Shown: positions 47,410 through 59,805, numbered from the stretch's first letter. The stretch is DNA of 64,000 nucleotides from Vibrio natriegens NBRC 15636 = ATCC 14048 = DSM 759 (GCF_035621455.1 NZ_CP141822.1:2914001-2978000); one strand, 5' to 3'. The notes: generated by a model not told the origin, from the sequence alone. Numbers and translations: made by a program.

Positions 47410-48156
47410 GTGCGAATAATTAAAGCATCCAATAATAAGCTTACAAGGCAAGGTTGTCGGTCGAATACAGTTCAAGGTCCATATACAAGCACAGCGATAT
47501 CAAAGTTGTTAGTCGTTGGCTGTTGTCTATTACTGGCTTCCTGTGCAACCAGTAAACCCACAAACACATCTGAGTACCAGGCTATTCAAGCACAAGTCGA
47601 AGAGTTGAGAGATCGTCTTGATCAACAAAATACGGAGTGGGAGCAATACCGCCCAGGCATTAACCGGTTGGCCGCGTTGGAGTCGGACTTTAAAAATCTG
47701 ATTGGCCAGTTGGATAAAATGGCTTCCTCTACTCCTAAGCCAGCACCAAATAAGATCCTCCCTGAAGTAAAAGATCATAAGTTGATGGCAGTGGCCGATG
47801 CAGGCGATAAAGCAATCAAGGCTTCAGCTAAGAAAGAGAAAGACGCTCAGCCTAAAACCCAACAATATGCATTACAAGTTGGCACCTATAGATGGCTTCA
47901 ATATATCGAGTCAAATAAAAGGAAACTGGTGAAGAAGTCGCCTGAACTTCTGTCAGACAAACGCTTTTATCTAACACCCGTTTATATCGGGCCAAAAAAG
48001 GAGAGGCTTTATCGTCTACTTGCCGGCCCTGTAAAGGATAAGGTGACAGCACAAGCATTGTGTCGGCAACTTAAGACCGACGGGCTGGACTGTATGGTGA
48101 GGCCGCTGACCGGCAAGCCTTTGTCCGATGAACAAAATATCGCGTATATGAAGTAA
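47410..48156 (+). CDS. SPOR-domain lipoprotein, first gene of the usher-like cluster
   Basis: This 248-residue predicted lipoprotein has a hydrophobic stretch followed by the lipobox LLASC with Cys45. A coiled-coil-like helix follows (about 55-105, QAQVEELRDRLDQQNTEW). A Lys/Ala/Pro-rich linker then leads to a C-terminal SPOR domain (about 150-235) with YALQVGTYRW and YRLLAGPVKDKVTAQALCRQLKTDGLDC split as usual. SPOR domains bind denuded peptidoglycan at septa. The GTG at 47410 gives an unusually long N-region of about 30 residues before the hydrophobic core, so the true start could be internal. It leads the cluster 188 nt before the first subunit gene, and it shares the SPOR feature with the usher-like protein. 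The function is inferred as an envelope anchor. Confidence 0.72.
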   Translation: MRIIKASNNKLTRQGCRSNTVQGPYTSTAISKLLVVGCCLLLASCATSKPTNTSEYQAIQAQVEELRDRLDQQNTEWEQYRPGINRLAALESDFKNLIGQLDKMASSTPKPAPNKILPEVKDHKLMAVADAGDKAIKASAKKEKDAQPKTQQYALQVGTYRWLQYIESNKRKLVKKSPELLSDKRFYLTPVYIGPKKERLYRLLAGPVKDKVTAQALCRQLKTDGLDCMVRPLTGKPLSDEQNIAYMK

Positions 48157-48344
48157 CTCAACCGGCGTAAGTATGTGCTGACAGTAAGGTTAAAGGATAG
48201 CTGATTGGTTAACCCTGCCCCTACGCTTATTGGCCGTGCTTAAACGATACGCCCACGTCTATTGGTTTAGTAAGTTCTCTTGATTGAATAATCTAACGGT
48301 GGCGCTTAGCCGCCCGCTTATCTTGAAAACAAAAGGAGTTAACA

Positions 48345-48959
48345 TTGAAAAATAACAAAAAACTGGCTTATGCAGCACTGGCAGTATTTGCGAGCTCTGC
48401 CTACGCAGAGGGCGTAGCACCTGAGTTTAACAAAAAAGGGACGGCATCGGTCGAAGTCAAAAATACCCTGGATATCGTCGAAACGACTTCATTAAACTTC
48501 GGCACCATCGCGGCAGTAGCTGGTAGCGATGATACAAATGCCGCCACACTGGTATTAGATCCCAGCACCGGTGAGGTGACAGCAAAAGCTACTGCTGATT
48601 CCGGCAGCATAACCCCAATTGACAAAACCAATGTATCGCCAGGTACCTTTACGGTGAGCAACGCGGCTAGGTATACCAACCTGAATATCACGTTGCCGAA
48701 AGATGCAGATACTATCGAGTTGAAAATGGAAAACGCAGCGCCGGAATCACTGAAGTTTACCCTAGGTAAATTTACAGCTTATGCCAATGATAAAGCGGTT
48801 GAATTAAATGCTACTACTGGTGCAGGAAAAGCCAGAACAGATGAGAACGGCAACCTGGTATTACTGGTAGGTGCAACCTTGAACACCCAAAAAGGGGGAG
48901 ATGCTTCTTATGACGATGCTGTATACAGCGGTACATATGACGTGACCATTAAATACTAA
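48345..48959 (+). CDS. DUF4402-type secreted protein, probable major fibre subunit
   Basis: This 204-residue protein has a signal peptide (MKNNKKLAYAALAVFASSAYA, cleavage near 21) and a beta-rich DUF4402-like domain from LNFGTIAAV to the C-terminal YSGTYDVTIKY, the closing strand typical of the family. The mature N-terminus carries about 25 residues with alternating hydrophobic pattern (TASVEVKNTLDIVE) before the domain, which could act as a donor strand. It starts with TTG at 48345, preceded by AAAGGAG six bases upstream; no ATG fits. The intergenic hairpin after it, its place as first subunit gene and its chaperone-usher neighbours suggest the major structural subunit. Polymerisation is inference. 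Confidence 0.72.
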   Translation: MKNNKKLAYAALAVFASSAYAEGVAPEFNKKGTASVEVKNTLDIVETTSLNFGTIAAVAGSDDTNAATLVLDPSTGEVTAKATADSGSITPIDKTNVSPGTFTVSNAARYTNLNITLPKDADTIELKMENAAPESLKFTLGKFTAYANDKAVELNATTGAGKARTDENGNLVLLVGATLNTQKGGDASYDDAVYSGTYDVTIKY

Positions 48960-48971
48960 AGCAAAGGAGCG

Positions 48972-48987
48972 AGCCGGCTTACCGGCT
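48972..48987 (+). promoter_or_regulatory. Intergenic hairpin after the first subunit gene
   Basis: AGCCGG-CTTA-CCGGCT lacks a T-run, so it is not a full terminator. It is 12 nt after the first subunit gene. In fimbrial operons such hairpins stabilise the major-subunit mRNA or limit readthrough into the distal genes. Confidence 0.5.
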
Positions 48988-49031
48988 TGCCTCTGTTAAA
49001 TTAACCAGTTCAATAGTTTATTGGAAAAGTC

Positions 49032-49499
49032 ATGCGTAACCACTTGTTATCGTTGCTGGCAATATGCCTGCTCGCCGGGGGAGCCTGGGCTGGGGAGATC
49101 ACTCAGGTTAAGCCGCTTGACTTCGGGGTTATTGCACTGCGCAACAACGACAATATCTATAACTACCAGATTAACCCGGACGGCTCACGAAAGTATGACA
49201 CCAATATCGTGGTTATTGAGCAAGGTCACCCGGCCGAGTTTCTGCTTTCCGGTTTTCAGGCAGGCAGTTACCTCCATATCACGACCAGTCTGCCGGAGGG
49301 TGCCAAAAGCCTGAGCCACGGCGGCAACGCTGGTAGCCGCTTCACCATTAAGCAACTAAACGTCAAGCCCTGGGTCAGAACAAATACTAAGGGCGAGGCG
49401 CGGGTATGGGTTGGCGCTACCCTGGCCACCTCAGGTACAGGCTACTACCTGGACGCCAAATACACTAATCCCCATATAACTCTACATATCACCCATTAA
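49032..49499 (+). CDS. DUF4402-type secreted protein, probable minor or tip subunit
   Basis: This 155-residue protein has a signal peptide ending GAWA near residue 20, then a DUF4402-like domain starting at once: EITQVKPLDFGVIAL aligns with DIVETTSLNFGTIAAV of the preceding protein. It ends YLDAKYTNPHITLHITH, the family's closing strand. Compared with its paralogue it lacks the N-terminal extension that could donate a strand, which suits a terminal (tip) subunit in a chaperone-usher fibre. The stop lies 17 nt before the chaperone start. GC content is visibly higher than in the core genes. The family assignment is from domain pattern only. Confidence 0.68.
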   Translation: MRNHLLSLLAICLLAGGAWAGEITQVKPLDFGVIALRNNDNIYNYQINPDGSRKYDTNIVVIEQGHPAEFLLSGFQAGSYLHITTSLPEGAKSLSHGGNAGSRFTIKQLNVKPWVRTNTKGEARVWVGATLATSGTGYYLDAKYTNPHITLHITH

Positions 49500-49516
49500 T
49501 AAAGTTTAGGAATTCC

Positions 49517-50362
49517 ATGCTGTTGATAATTAGCAGAAAAACCCTGTCCCTGCTCGCCACCTTGCTGCTGCCAGTTTTACTTGCCAGCAACGCCAGCGCC
49601 AGCCTTTTGATCTCGCCGACCCGATTAAGCTTTGCCGAGAGAGAACGCAGTTCTAAGGTCTTTTTGATGAATACCAGCAGCGAGACCAAGACCTACCGAC
49701 TGGAGTTTCAGCAGCAAAAGCAATTACCCGACGGCCGCTACCAGGCTCTGAACGAGGAAGAGTTAGCCAACTTTAATATTGCCAGCAGCATGCTCAGATT
49801 TAGCCCCAGACAGGTAACGCTCGGCCCAGGCGAGCGCCAGCAGGTTCGCATCGCGGTGCGCCGCCCTAAGGATCTTGCACCCGGGGAGTATCGCTCCCAC
49901 CTGCTGCTTGCCGCTCTGCCCGGTAATAAGGAACGCAAGCAAACCGAGGGCGTGGGTATTCAGTTAAACTTGAGGCTGAGCTTTTCCATTCCGGTGATCA
50001 TACGTGCCGGCGGCCTGGACGCTGCTGCGGAGTTTGGCCCGGTGGATCTCTATAGGGATGCCAGCAGCGCCAAGCCAGATGGGTTAACCTTTGCCCTTAA
50101 CCGCTCCGGTCTGCACAGCACCTTCGGTAGCCTGAAAGCCTTCTGGCGCTCGTATGACGGCGGCGAAGAGCGCCAGGTGGCCACCCTTAACAACGTTGCA
50201 GTTTTCCATGAAAACAAACAACGCGTGATTAGTCTGCCCTTTCACGATCCCATTGCGCAGGACGGCACGCTGCGTCTGATTTATGAGGGAGACGACGAGT
50301 TCGGAGGCCGAGTTCTGGCAGAGCAACAACTGACCATCAGCGACTACCAATTAGCACCTTAA
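49517..50362 (+). CDS. PapD-like periplasmic chaperone
   Basis: This 281-residue protein has a signal peptide (about 1-29, ending NASA) and two immunoglobulin-like domains. Domain 1 has the chaperone features LLISPTRLSFAERERSSKVFLMN, then the G1-strand region MLRFSPRQVTLGPGERQQVRIAVRRP and YRSHLLLAAL, as in periplasmic pilus-assembly chaperones. Domain 2 (about 150-275) is more divergent and longer than in PapD. It ends 4 nt before the usher start, so the genes are translationally linked. The role is to hold the DUF4402 subunits and deliver them to the usher. Confidence 0.82.
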   Translation: MLLIISRKTLSLLATLLLPVLLASNASASLLISPTRLSFAERERSSKVFLMNTSSETKTYRLEFQQQKQLPDGRYQALNEEELANFNIASSMLRFSPRQVTLGPGERQQVRIAVRRPKDLAPGEYRSHLLLAALPGNKERKQTEGVGIQLNLRLSFSIPVIIRAGGLDAAAEFGPVDLYRDASSAKPDGLTFALNRSGLHSTFGSLKAFWRSYDGGEERQVATLNNVAVFHENKQRVISLPFHDPIAQDGTLRLIYEGDDEFGGRVLAEQQLTISDYQLAP

Positions 50363-50366
50363 CTTT

Positions 50367-53324
50367 ATGTCCCTGTACCATCCGTGTAAGTGGCTGCTGC
50401 TGGGCTTGCTTTGGCCTGTCTGCACGCCCGCTATTGCCCAGTCAGAACTGTTTGAGTTGATCCGAACGATCAACCACAAATATCAGGAACCAGATTTTGG
50501 ACTGATGCCTGCCGACGCTCCAACGACAGATGATGGCCGGGGCATCGCCGATGGTGAAGAGCTGATACTGGAGGTGCGCATCGACGATCTGGTGATCGGC
50601 GATCTGTTTGCCATCAAGCATCAAGGTAGCGCCCTTATCGCCTTTGGCCAGTTTGTCGAGCTTTTGGATTTCGCCATTGAGCTGGACAGCGAAACATCAG
50701 CGGCATCTGGCTGGTATATCAATGAGGGACAGAGCTTTAGCCTGAACCTGCCCGAAAAGGATGGTGAACAAACTGCCGCCGACAGCCAGGCTAAAGCCGA
50801 AGCAAACGGGGTTACCTACCATCTGCCGGCCTCGCACTTTCAGATCCTGCCGGACGACCTCTATATTCATGCCGACGATCTCGGCCGCTGGTTTAATATC
50901 AACATGACATTTGACTTCGGTGCTATGATGTTGATGCTTAAGCCAGATCAACCCCTGCCGATCCAGGCAGCTCTGGCACGCAAACGGAGACAAAAAAGCA
51001 GGGCAAAAACAACCAGCGCCAAGCCGGCTTTACCACTGCGCAAAAGCGATCACAAACTGTTGTCCGCGCCCCTGTTGGATATCAGTACCAACGCCACCTA
51101 TTCAGGAAAAGATGTCAACTTCGGCTATTCTGCCTTGGGTCGCCATGATTTGGGCTTTTTTAGCAGTCAGTATTACCTTGGCGGCGGCTCGGAAAATGAA
51201 CTGGACTATGCGCGCCTGACGTTGGAAAAAACCTCGCTGGAGGGCGGTCTGTTGGGTCCCATAAATGCCACCCAATATCGCTTTGGCGATATTTTACCAG
51301 TGGTCGGTGCAGGCAATCAGGAGCGGGGAGTTAGCTTCAGCAACAGGCCGTTGACGGGCAATACCGAGTTAGACACTCTGGATTTGCAGGGAGATATTCA
51401 GCCCGGCTGGGATGTGGAGCTTTACCGTAATGATGTACTGATAAGTGCGCTGACCGCCGGGCCAGATGGTCGCTATGTGTTTAACGATATCGAGCTGCTC
51501 TACGGCAACAACACCCTTAGACTGGTCTTTTACGGTCCGCAAGGCCAGATCCGGGAAAAGACCAAGCAGGTGCTGGTCGGCAGCCGCACAGTACAAAAGC
51601 AGCACTATTTCGATCTCTCCCTTACCCAGCCCGGCAGTCTGTTTCTCAACGAGCCAGCCGCCAGTACTGCTGACTGGCATCTGGCTGGCAAGTATAGCAA
51701 AAGCCTTAGCGACAAATTGTTGTTAGATGCAACCATTTCCAAGGTGGAAAGACATAACGCAGCTTACTCTTTAGACGCTAGTTTTTCCCTGTTTGACCGC
51801 CTGCTGATGCAGGCCGGAGTTGACAACAACGGTGCCTACCGGATGGGGGGGAAAACCTTTTTGGGCAAACATGCACTGAATTTCTCGCACAATGCTGATG
51901 ATGGTAAGTTTAATGACAATGTGACGCTGGCAGGCTCGCTTTTCCAGGGCCGGCAGACTGCGCTCAACTATGAGCAGGGGTTTAGCCGCCGCTATGGCGA
52001 TATCGACCAACCGAGCTTTTCGCTACAAAACCGTCTCAGCCTCTACCGGCCGTCCTTTTACCTGAGCAACAGCTTTACTTATCAAAGAACCGAGCCTGAG
52101 GTGGGTGAGGCAGAGGACTGGCAAAGCGGCAGCGCTTTGTTGCGTAAGCGCTTTTCAGCATTCACCTGGGAGCTGGGGGCTGACTATAGCCTGTCGCCCG
52201 AAGCCGAGCTAACCCAGCTGGATACCGAGTTCAGCCGCGCCCTCAGCTCCTCCCTTAACAGCGAGTTTGGCATTAACTACTGGCCCCAAACCGAAAGGTA
52301 TAAAGCGGATATGAGGTTGAACTGGAAAGCCGATACATTTTATCTGAGCTCTACCCTCTCCTACGATGATCGCGGCGAATGGTTTCTGGGCCTGAACACC
52401 CTACTTAGCCTGGGCTGGGATCCTCAGGAAAGTGACCTTTATATAGACCGCCGCCGCCTGGCGCAAAACGGTGCCATCAGTGTGCGCGTATTTCAGGACT
52501 TGAACCTAAACGGCCGCTACGACCAAGATGAGCCGCCAGTGGTGGGTGCCAAGGTAAAAGGCACCCAGGTATACCGCAGAGCTTCTACTAATGACAAGGG
52601 GATTGCTTTTTTGCGTGGCCTGCCCGCTTATCGCACCACGGATATTGAACTAGAGATAGGAAGTCTGGAGGACCCCTACTGGATGCCCAGTCGCCCCGGA
52701 ATCTCGATTACGCCCAGACCGGGGTTGGTGGAGACCCTGGATATACCTGTGGTCACCACTGGTGAAATCGAAGGTATGGTCTACCTAGAGGATGGTCATG
52801 GCGGTGAAAAGCCGGCAGCCTATGCCCCACTTGTCCTGCTGGACGAGCAGGGTAAAGTGGTACAGAGGGGGGAGAGTGAATATGATGGCTTCTACCTCTT
52901 TATGAATGTGTTGCCGGGTAAGGTCCGGGTGGAGATCGATAAGCAGTATATCGAGGATAAGAAACTGTATCCGCTTGCGGCCGTCGAGGTAACGATAAAG
53001 GGTGATGGCGATGTGTTGCGCGGCAACAATTTCAGTCTTGCTGCCCTGAGCTTCCAGCCAGCGTTTCTGGTTTCATTGGGTGAGTTTAGCTCGGAAACAA
53101 CCATGAAGGCCTACTGGCACCTGCTCTACCGTTCGCACGCCAATATATTGCCTCAGGCATCTTATTCTAAGGTGGCTAGGGAAGGCAGCGAGCACCTCAG
53201 GTTACAACTGGGCACCTACTACCTGAACAGAGCACAGGCCCAGTCCCAATGCACCCGTCTGCAGGAGCAAGGCATCAACTGCCGGGTTACTACCACAGAG
53301 CTCCTATTAGAAAAAAGCTCTTAG
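50367..53324 (+). CDS. Usher-like outer-membrane protein with C-terminal SPOR domain
   Basis: This 985-residue protein has a signal peptide (about 1-24) and an N-terminal domain with ELILEVRIDDLVIGDLFAI and SGWYINEGQSFSLNL (about 65-130). A basic linker (KRRQKSRAKTT, about 209-219) leads to a long region of alternating aromatic strands (about 235-700) consistent with an outer-membrane barrel, including a plug-like section GWDVELYRNDVLISAL. It continues with SdrD/prealbumin-like domains (FQDLNLNGRYDQDEPP near 708, IEGMVYLEDG near 801). It ends with a SPOR-like segment, LRLQLGTYYLNRAQAQSQC and LQEQGINCRV (about 943-975). Ushers usually end with two small C-terminal domains, and a terminal SPOR domain is atypical. 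It is the last gene of the operon-like cluster. Confidence 0.78.
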   Translation: MSLYHPCKWLLLGLLWPVCTPAIAQSELFELIRTINHKYQEPDFGLMPADAPTTDDGRGIADGEELILEVRIDDLVIGDLFAIKHQGSALIAFGQFVELLDFAIELDSETSAASGWYINEGQSFSLNLPEKDGEQTAADSQAKAEANGVTYHLPASHFQILPDDLYIHADDLGRWFNINMTFDFGAMMLMLKPDQPLPIQAALARKRRQKSRAKTTSAKPALPLRKSDHKLLSAPLLDISTNATYSGKDVNFGYSALGRHDLGFFSSQYYLGGGSENELDYARLTLEKTSLEGGLLGPINATQYRFGDILPVVGAGNQERGVSFSNRPLTGNTELDTLDLQGDIQPGWDVELYRNDVLISALTAGPDGRYVFNDIELLYGNNTLRLVFYGPQGQIREKTKQVLVGSRTVQKQHYFDLSLTQPGSLFLNEPAASTADWHLAGKYSKSLSDKLLLDATISKVERHNAAYSLDASFSLFDRLLMQAGVDNNGAYRMGGKTFLGKHALNFSHNADDGKFNDNVTLAGSLFQGRQTALNYEQGFSRRYGDIDQPSFSLQNRLSLYRPSFYLSNSFTYQRTEPEVGEAEDWQSGSALLRKRFSAFTWELGADYSLSPEAELTQLDTEFSRALSSSLNSEFGINYWPQTERYKADMRLNWKADTFYLSSTLSYDDRGEWFLGLNTLLSLGWDPQESDLYIDRRRLAQNGAISVRVFQDLNLNGRYDQDEPPVVGAKVKGTQVYRRASTNDKGIAFLRGLPAYRTTDIELEIGSLEDPYWMPSRPGISITPRPGLVETLDIPVVTTGEIEGMVYLEDGHGGEKPAAYAPLVLLDEQGKVVQRGESEYDGFYLFMNVLPGKVRVEIDKQYIEDKKLYPLAAVEVTIKGDGDVLRGNNFSLAALSFQPAFLVSLGEFSSETTMKAYWHLLYRSHANILPQASYSKVAREGSEHLRLQLGTYYLNRAQAQSQCTRLQEQGINCRVTTTELLLEKSS

Positions 53325-53362
53325 TATCGGACACAAATACGCATGAACCCATCCATGGGGAT

Positions 53363-53396
53363 TCGATTTGCCATCCATGGCAAATCGAGTTTGTTT
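53363..53396 (+). terminator. Hairpin downstream of the usher-like gene, probable terminator
   Basis: TCGATTTGCCAT-CC-ATGGCAAATCGA is a perfect 12-bp inverted repeat followed by GTTTGTTT, 38 nt after the usher stop. The T-run is broken, so termination efficiency is uncertain. Confidence 0.55.
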
Positions 53397-53410
53397 ATCG
53401 AACCCTGCTC

Positions 53411-54084
53411 CCTGACCAGTTAATTTTCCGGATTGGTATAACTTCCCGCTCAAAACACCCCAAACAATCTAAACAAACACAAGACGATTTTAAAAAAATT
53501 CAAAATCGAAACGATCCTTAAGATCCCAGGACATATAGCTTTAGAGTGTGTTGATGTCTGGTTTCAGGACGAAGCCAGATTTGGGCAACAAAACACGACC
53601 ACACGTTTATGGGCTGAAAAAGGAACTAGCCCAAGAGCCGTGAAGCAACAACAGTTTGAGTATGCCTATCTGTTCGGTTCCGTTTGTCCCAGCAAAGGAA
53701 TTGGTGAGGCTATCGTTGTCCCTTGGGTTAATAAAGACATCATGATAGAGCACTTAAAACAAATATCGGCAGTCACAGAGAAGGGACGTCACGCCGTCGT
53801 TGTTATCGATGGAGCAGGATGGCATACAGAAAACATTACCAATGACTTTAAGGATGTCAGTGTCATCAAACTTCCACCCTATTCTCCAGAGCTAAACCCT
53901 ATCGAACAAGTATGGAGTTGGTTGAGGCAACGCTATTTAGCCAACCAATCTTTTACTGATTACGACGACATCATCTCCAAAGTCTGCGATGCATGGAATC
54001 GTTTTTTGGATAGCTCCAAAAGAGTCACCAAAATGTGCTCGAGAAGATGGATAGACCTGACCAGTTAATTTTCCAGATTGGTAT
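53411..54084 (+). mobile_element. Rearranged IS630-family insertion sequence remnant
   Basis: The right end has the intact 3' part of an IS630-type transposase. The left end begins with a second copy of the element's own right terminus: CCTGACCAGTTAATTTTCC at 53411 and again at 54056, 29 bp in all with one mismatch, in direct orientation. The 5' half of the transposase is missing. This looks like two tandem copies fused by an internal deletion. Confidence 0.75.
53440..54068 (+). pseudogene. IS630-type transposase, 5'-truncated and frameshifted
   Basis: The DDE domain is legible: ALECVDVWFQDEARFGQ (first Asp), VVVIDGAGWHT (second Asp) and LPPYSPELNPIEQVWSWLRQ (the Glu), ending WIDLTS. Upstream the frame SKHPKQSKQTQDDFKK matches the linker of such transposases but lies in another frame. 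The two join at a run of seven A (around 53490), where a one-base shift is needed. The N-terminal helix-turn-helix half is absent, so no active enzyme is expected. The last 142 residues form an open frame from 53640 and might be mistaken for a gene. Confidence 0.82.
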
Positions 54085-54189
54085 TAATTAATGTAATTGG
54101 TATACGTGGTATAAGGGCTTGTTGAAGTTGTCTGAACTCGTCGACTGTCTTCAACGCATGAAGACATTTTTTCAGGACAGTGTAGAAAT

Positions 54190-54222
54190 GAAAAAAGCCT
54201 CGCTATTTCTAGCGAGGCTTCT
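54190..54222 (-). terminator. Terminator of the downstream rRNA operon
   Basis: On the minus strand, AGCCTCGCTA-GAAA-TAGCGAGGCT is followed by TTTTTC, just after tRNA-Ser. Confidence 0.92.
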
Positions 54223-54228
54223 TAATAG

Positions 54229-54319
54229 TGGCGGAGAGATAGGGATTTGAACCCTAGATACGCTATTAACGTATGCCGGTTTTCAAGACCGGTGCTTTCA
54301 ACCACTCAGCCATCTCTCC
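54229..54319 (-). tRNA. tRNA-Ser (UGA)
   Basis: This 91-nt class II tRNA has acceptor stem GGAGAGA, D-arm GCTGAGTGG, anticodon loop CTTGAAA (anticodon TGA), a long variable arm around CATACGTTAATAGCGTAT, T-loop GGTTCAAATCC and encoded CCA. It lies 69 nt after the 5S gene and before the terminator, so it is the distal gene of this rRNA operon. Confidence 0.95.
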
Positions 54320-54388
54320 ACAAATTGTCATCTTCAGATTAGTACACTGATGATGTTGTTACATGTTCCCACAGGTAACGATATTTAA

Positions 54389-54508
54389 AGCCTGGCGATG
54401 TCCTACTCTCACATGGGGAAACCCCACACTACCATCGGCGCTATTTCGTTTCACTTCTGAGTTCGGAATGGAAGTCAGGTGGGTCCAAAACGCTATGGTC
54501 GCCAAGCA
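54389..54508 (-). rRNA. rrf: 5S ribosomal RNA (operon A)
   Basis: This gene is 120 nt long with the 5' TGCTTGGCGACCATAGCG start and CATCGCCAGGCT end pairing as helix I. It differs from the second copy in the window by a single base (C versus T on the plus strand near 54449). Confidence 0.95.
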
Positions 54509-54619
54509 AATTCTTACTCTCTATTTCTAGAGAAAACTTGGAAAGCTGTTTTTTAATTCTCGTTATTACACATTCAACGTTCTTACTTTGAGTCCATCAA
54601 AACCCCTTGGGTGTTGTAT

Positions 54620-57507
<2,888 letters not shown>

Positions 57508-57706
57508 ATACAACCCGAAGGAGTTTCGAATTGATGTTAAACAACCAAAGTTGCTGTCTCATTATTTGAATGAGCGAGACAGCTTTCGATTTTGCCGGAC
57601 TCAAATTCCAAGAACACTTGAATGTGTTTTTAGTTGTATTCAAATTCATGAATACTTTGAGAACTTTACAAATAATCTTAAAGATTATTTTGTCAGCTTT
57701 CCAAAT

Positions 57707-57717
57707 TGTTAAAGAGC
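57707..57717 (-). promoter_or_regulatory. boxA antitermination element in the operon A spacer
   Basis: GCTCTTTAACA on the minus strand, between tRNA-Ala and 23S, matches the NusB/NusE-binding boxA. The same element is found in the leader at 59758 and in the other spacer at 63201. Confidence 0.8.
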
Positions 57718-57768
57718 TAGATTCATTTAAGAACCATTTTTAAACACACTCGTAAGAATGCTTAAAGA

Positions 57769-57844
57769 TGGTGGAGCTAAGCAGGATCGAACTGCTGACC
57801 TCCTGCGTGCAAGGCAGGCGCTCTCCCAGCTGAGCTATAGCCCC
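57769..57844 (-). tRNA. tRNA-Ala (UGC)
   Basis: This 76-nt tRNA has acceptor GGGGCTA, anticodon loop CTTGCAC (TGC), T-arm GTTCGATCC and encoded CCA. It lies in the 16S-23S spacer, after tRNA-Ile in transcription order. Confidence 0.97.
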
Positions 57845-57889
57845 ATCAAGGTGTGTCGATACTGTATGCCAATTCCTTGGGAAGGGAAT

Positions 57890-57966
57890 TGGTGGGTCTG
57901 AGTGGACTCGAACCACCGACCTCTCGCTTATCAGGCGAACGCTCTAACCACCTGAGCTACAGACCC
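57890..57966 (-). tRNA. tRNA-Ile (GAU)
   Basis: This 77-nt tRNA has acceptor GGGTCTG, anticodon loop CTGATAA (GAT), T-arm GTTCGAGTCC and encoded CCA. It is the first tRNA in the 16S-23S spacer of operon A. Confidence 0.97.
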
Positions 57967-58031
57967 AGTATCGTCTCTTTTACATAAACCATATCAATCT
58001 GTGTGGACACTCATCGTGAGTAATCATCGTA

Positions 58032-59584
<1,553 letters not shown>

Positions 59585-59757
59585 AAGATTTTGTTCGGCT
59601 CAATGAATACTGAACATTACATAAAGTAATGTTTGAATTGACTGTGCTGAATCTTTCGATTCAATGGTCACTTCGTATCATTGAAACCTAATTTGAAACC
59701 GAAGTTTCTAATTGGATTATCATCAACGAGTGCCCACACAGATTGATAGGTCTATAT

Positions 59758-59768
59758 TGTTAAAGAGC
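59758..59768 (-). promoter_or_regulatory. boxA antitermination element in the operon A leader
   Basis: GCTCTTTAACA on the minus strand lies about 40 nt downstream of the promoter -10 element and upstream of 16S. Confidence 0.8.
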
Positions 59769-59805
59769 TTGGCTTTCAGTGCCTTAGCACTTAAGCGAGG
59801 TGCGT

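Noticed and set aside
53363..53388. Perfect 12-bp inverted repeat as a transposon end or attachment site
   Set aside because: Its position just after the last gene and the following T-rich stretch fit a terminator; no second copy exists in the window.
53249..53521. Open frame of 90 codons overlapping the usher 3' end and the IS left part
   Set aside because: It joins usher out-of-frame sequence, a hairpin and transposase fragments, so it is not a gene. Only its last 16 codons correspond to transposase.
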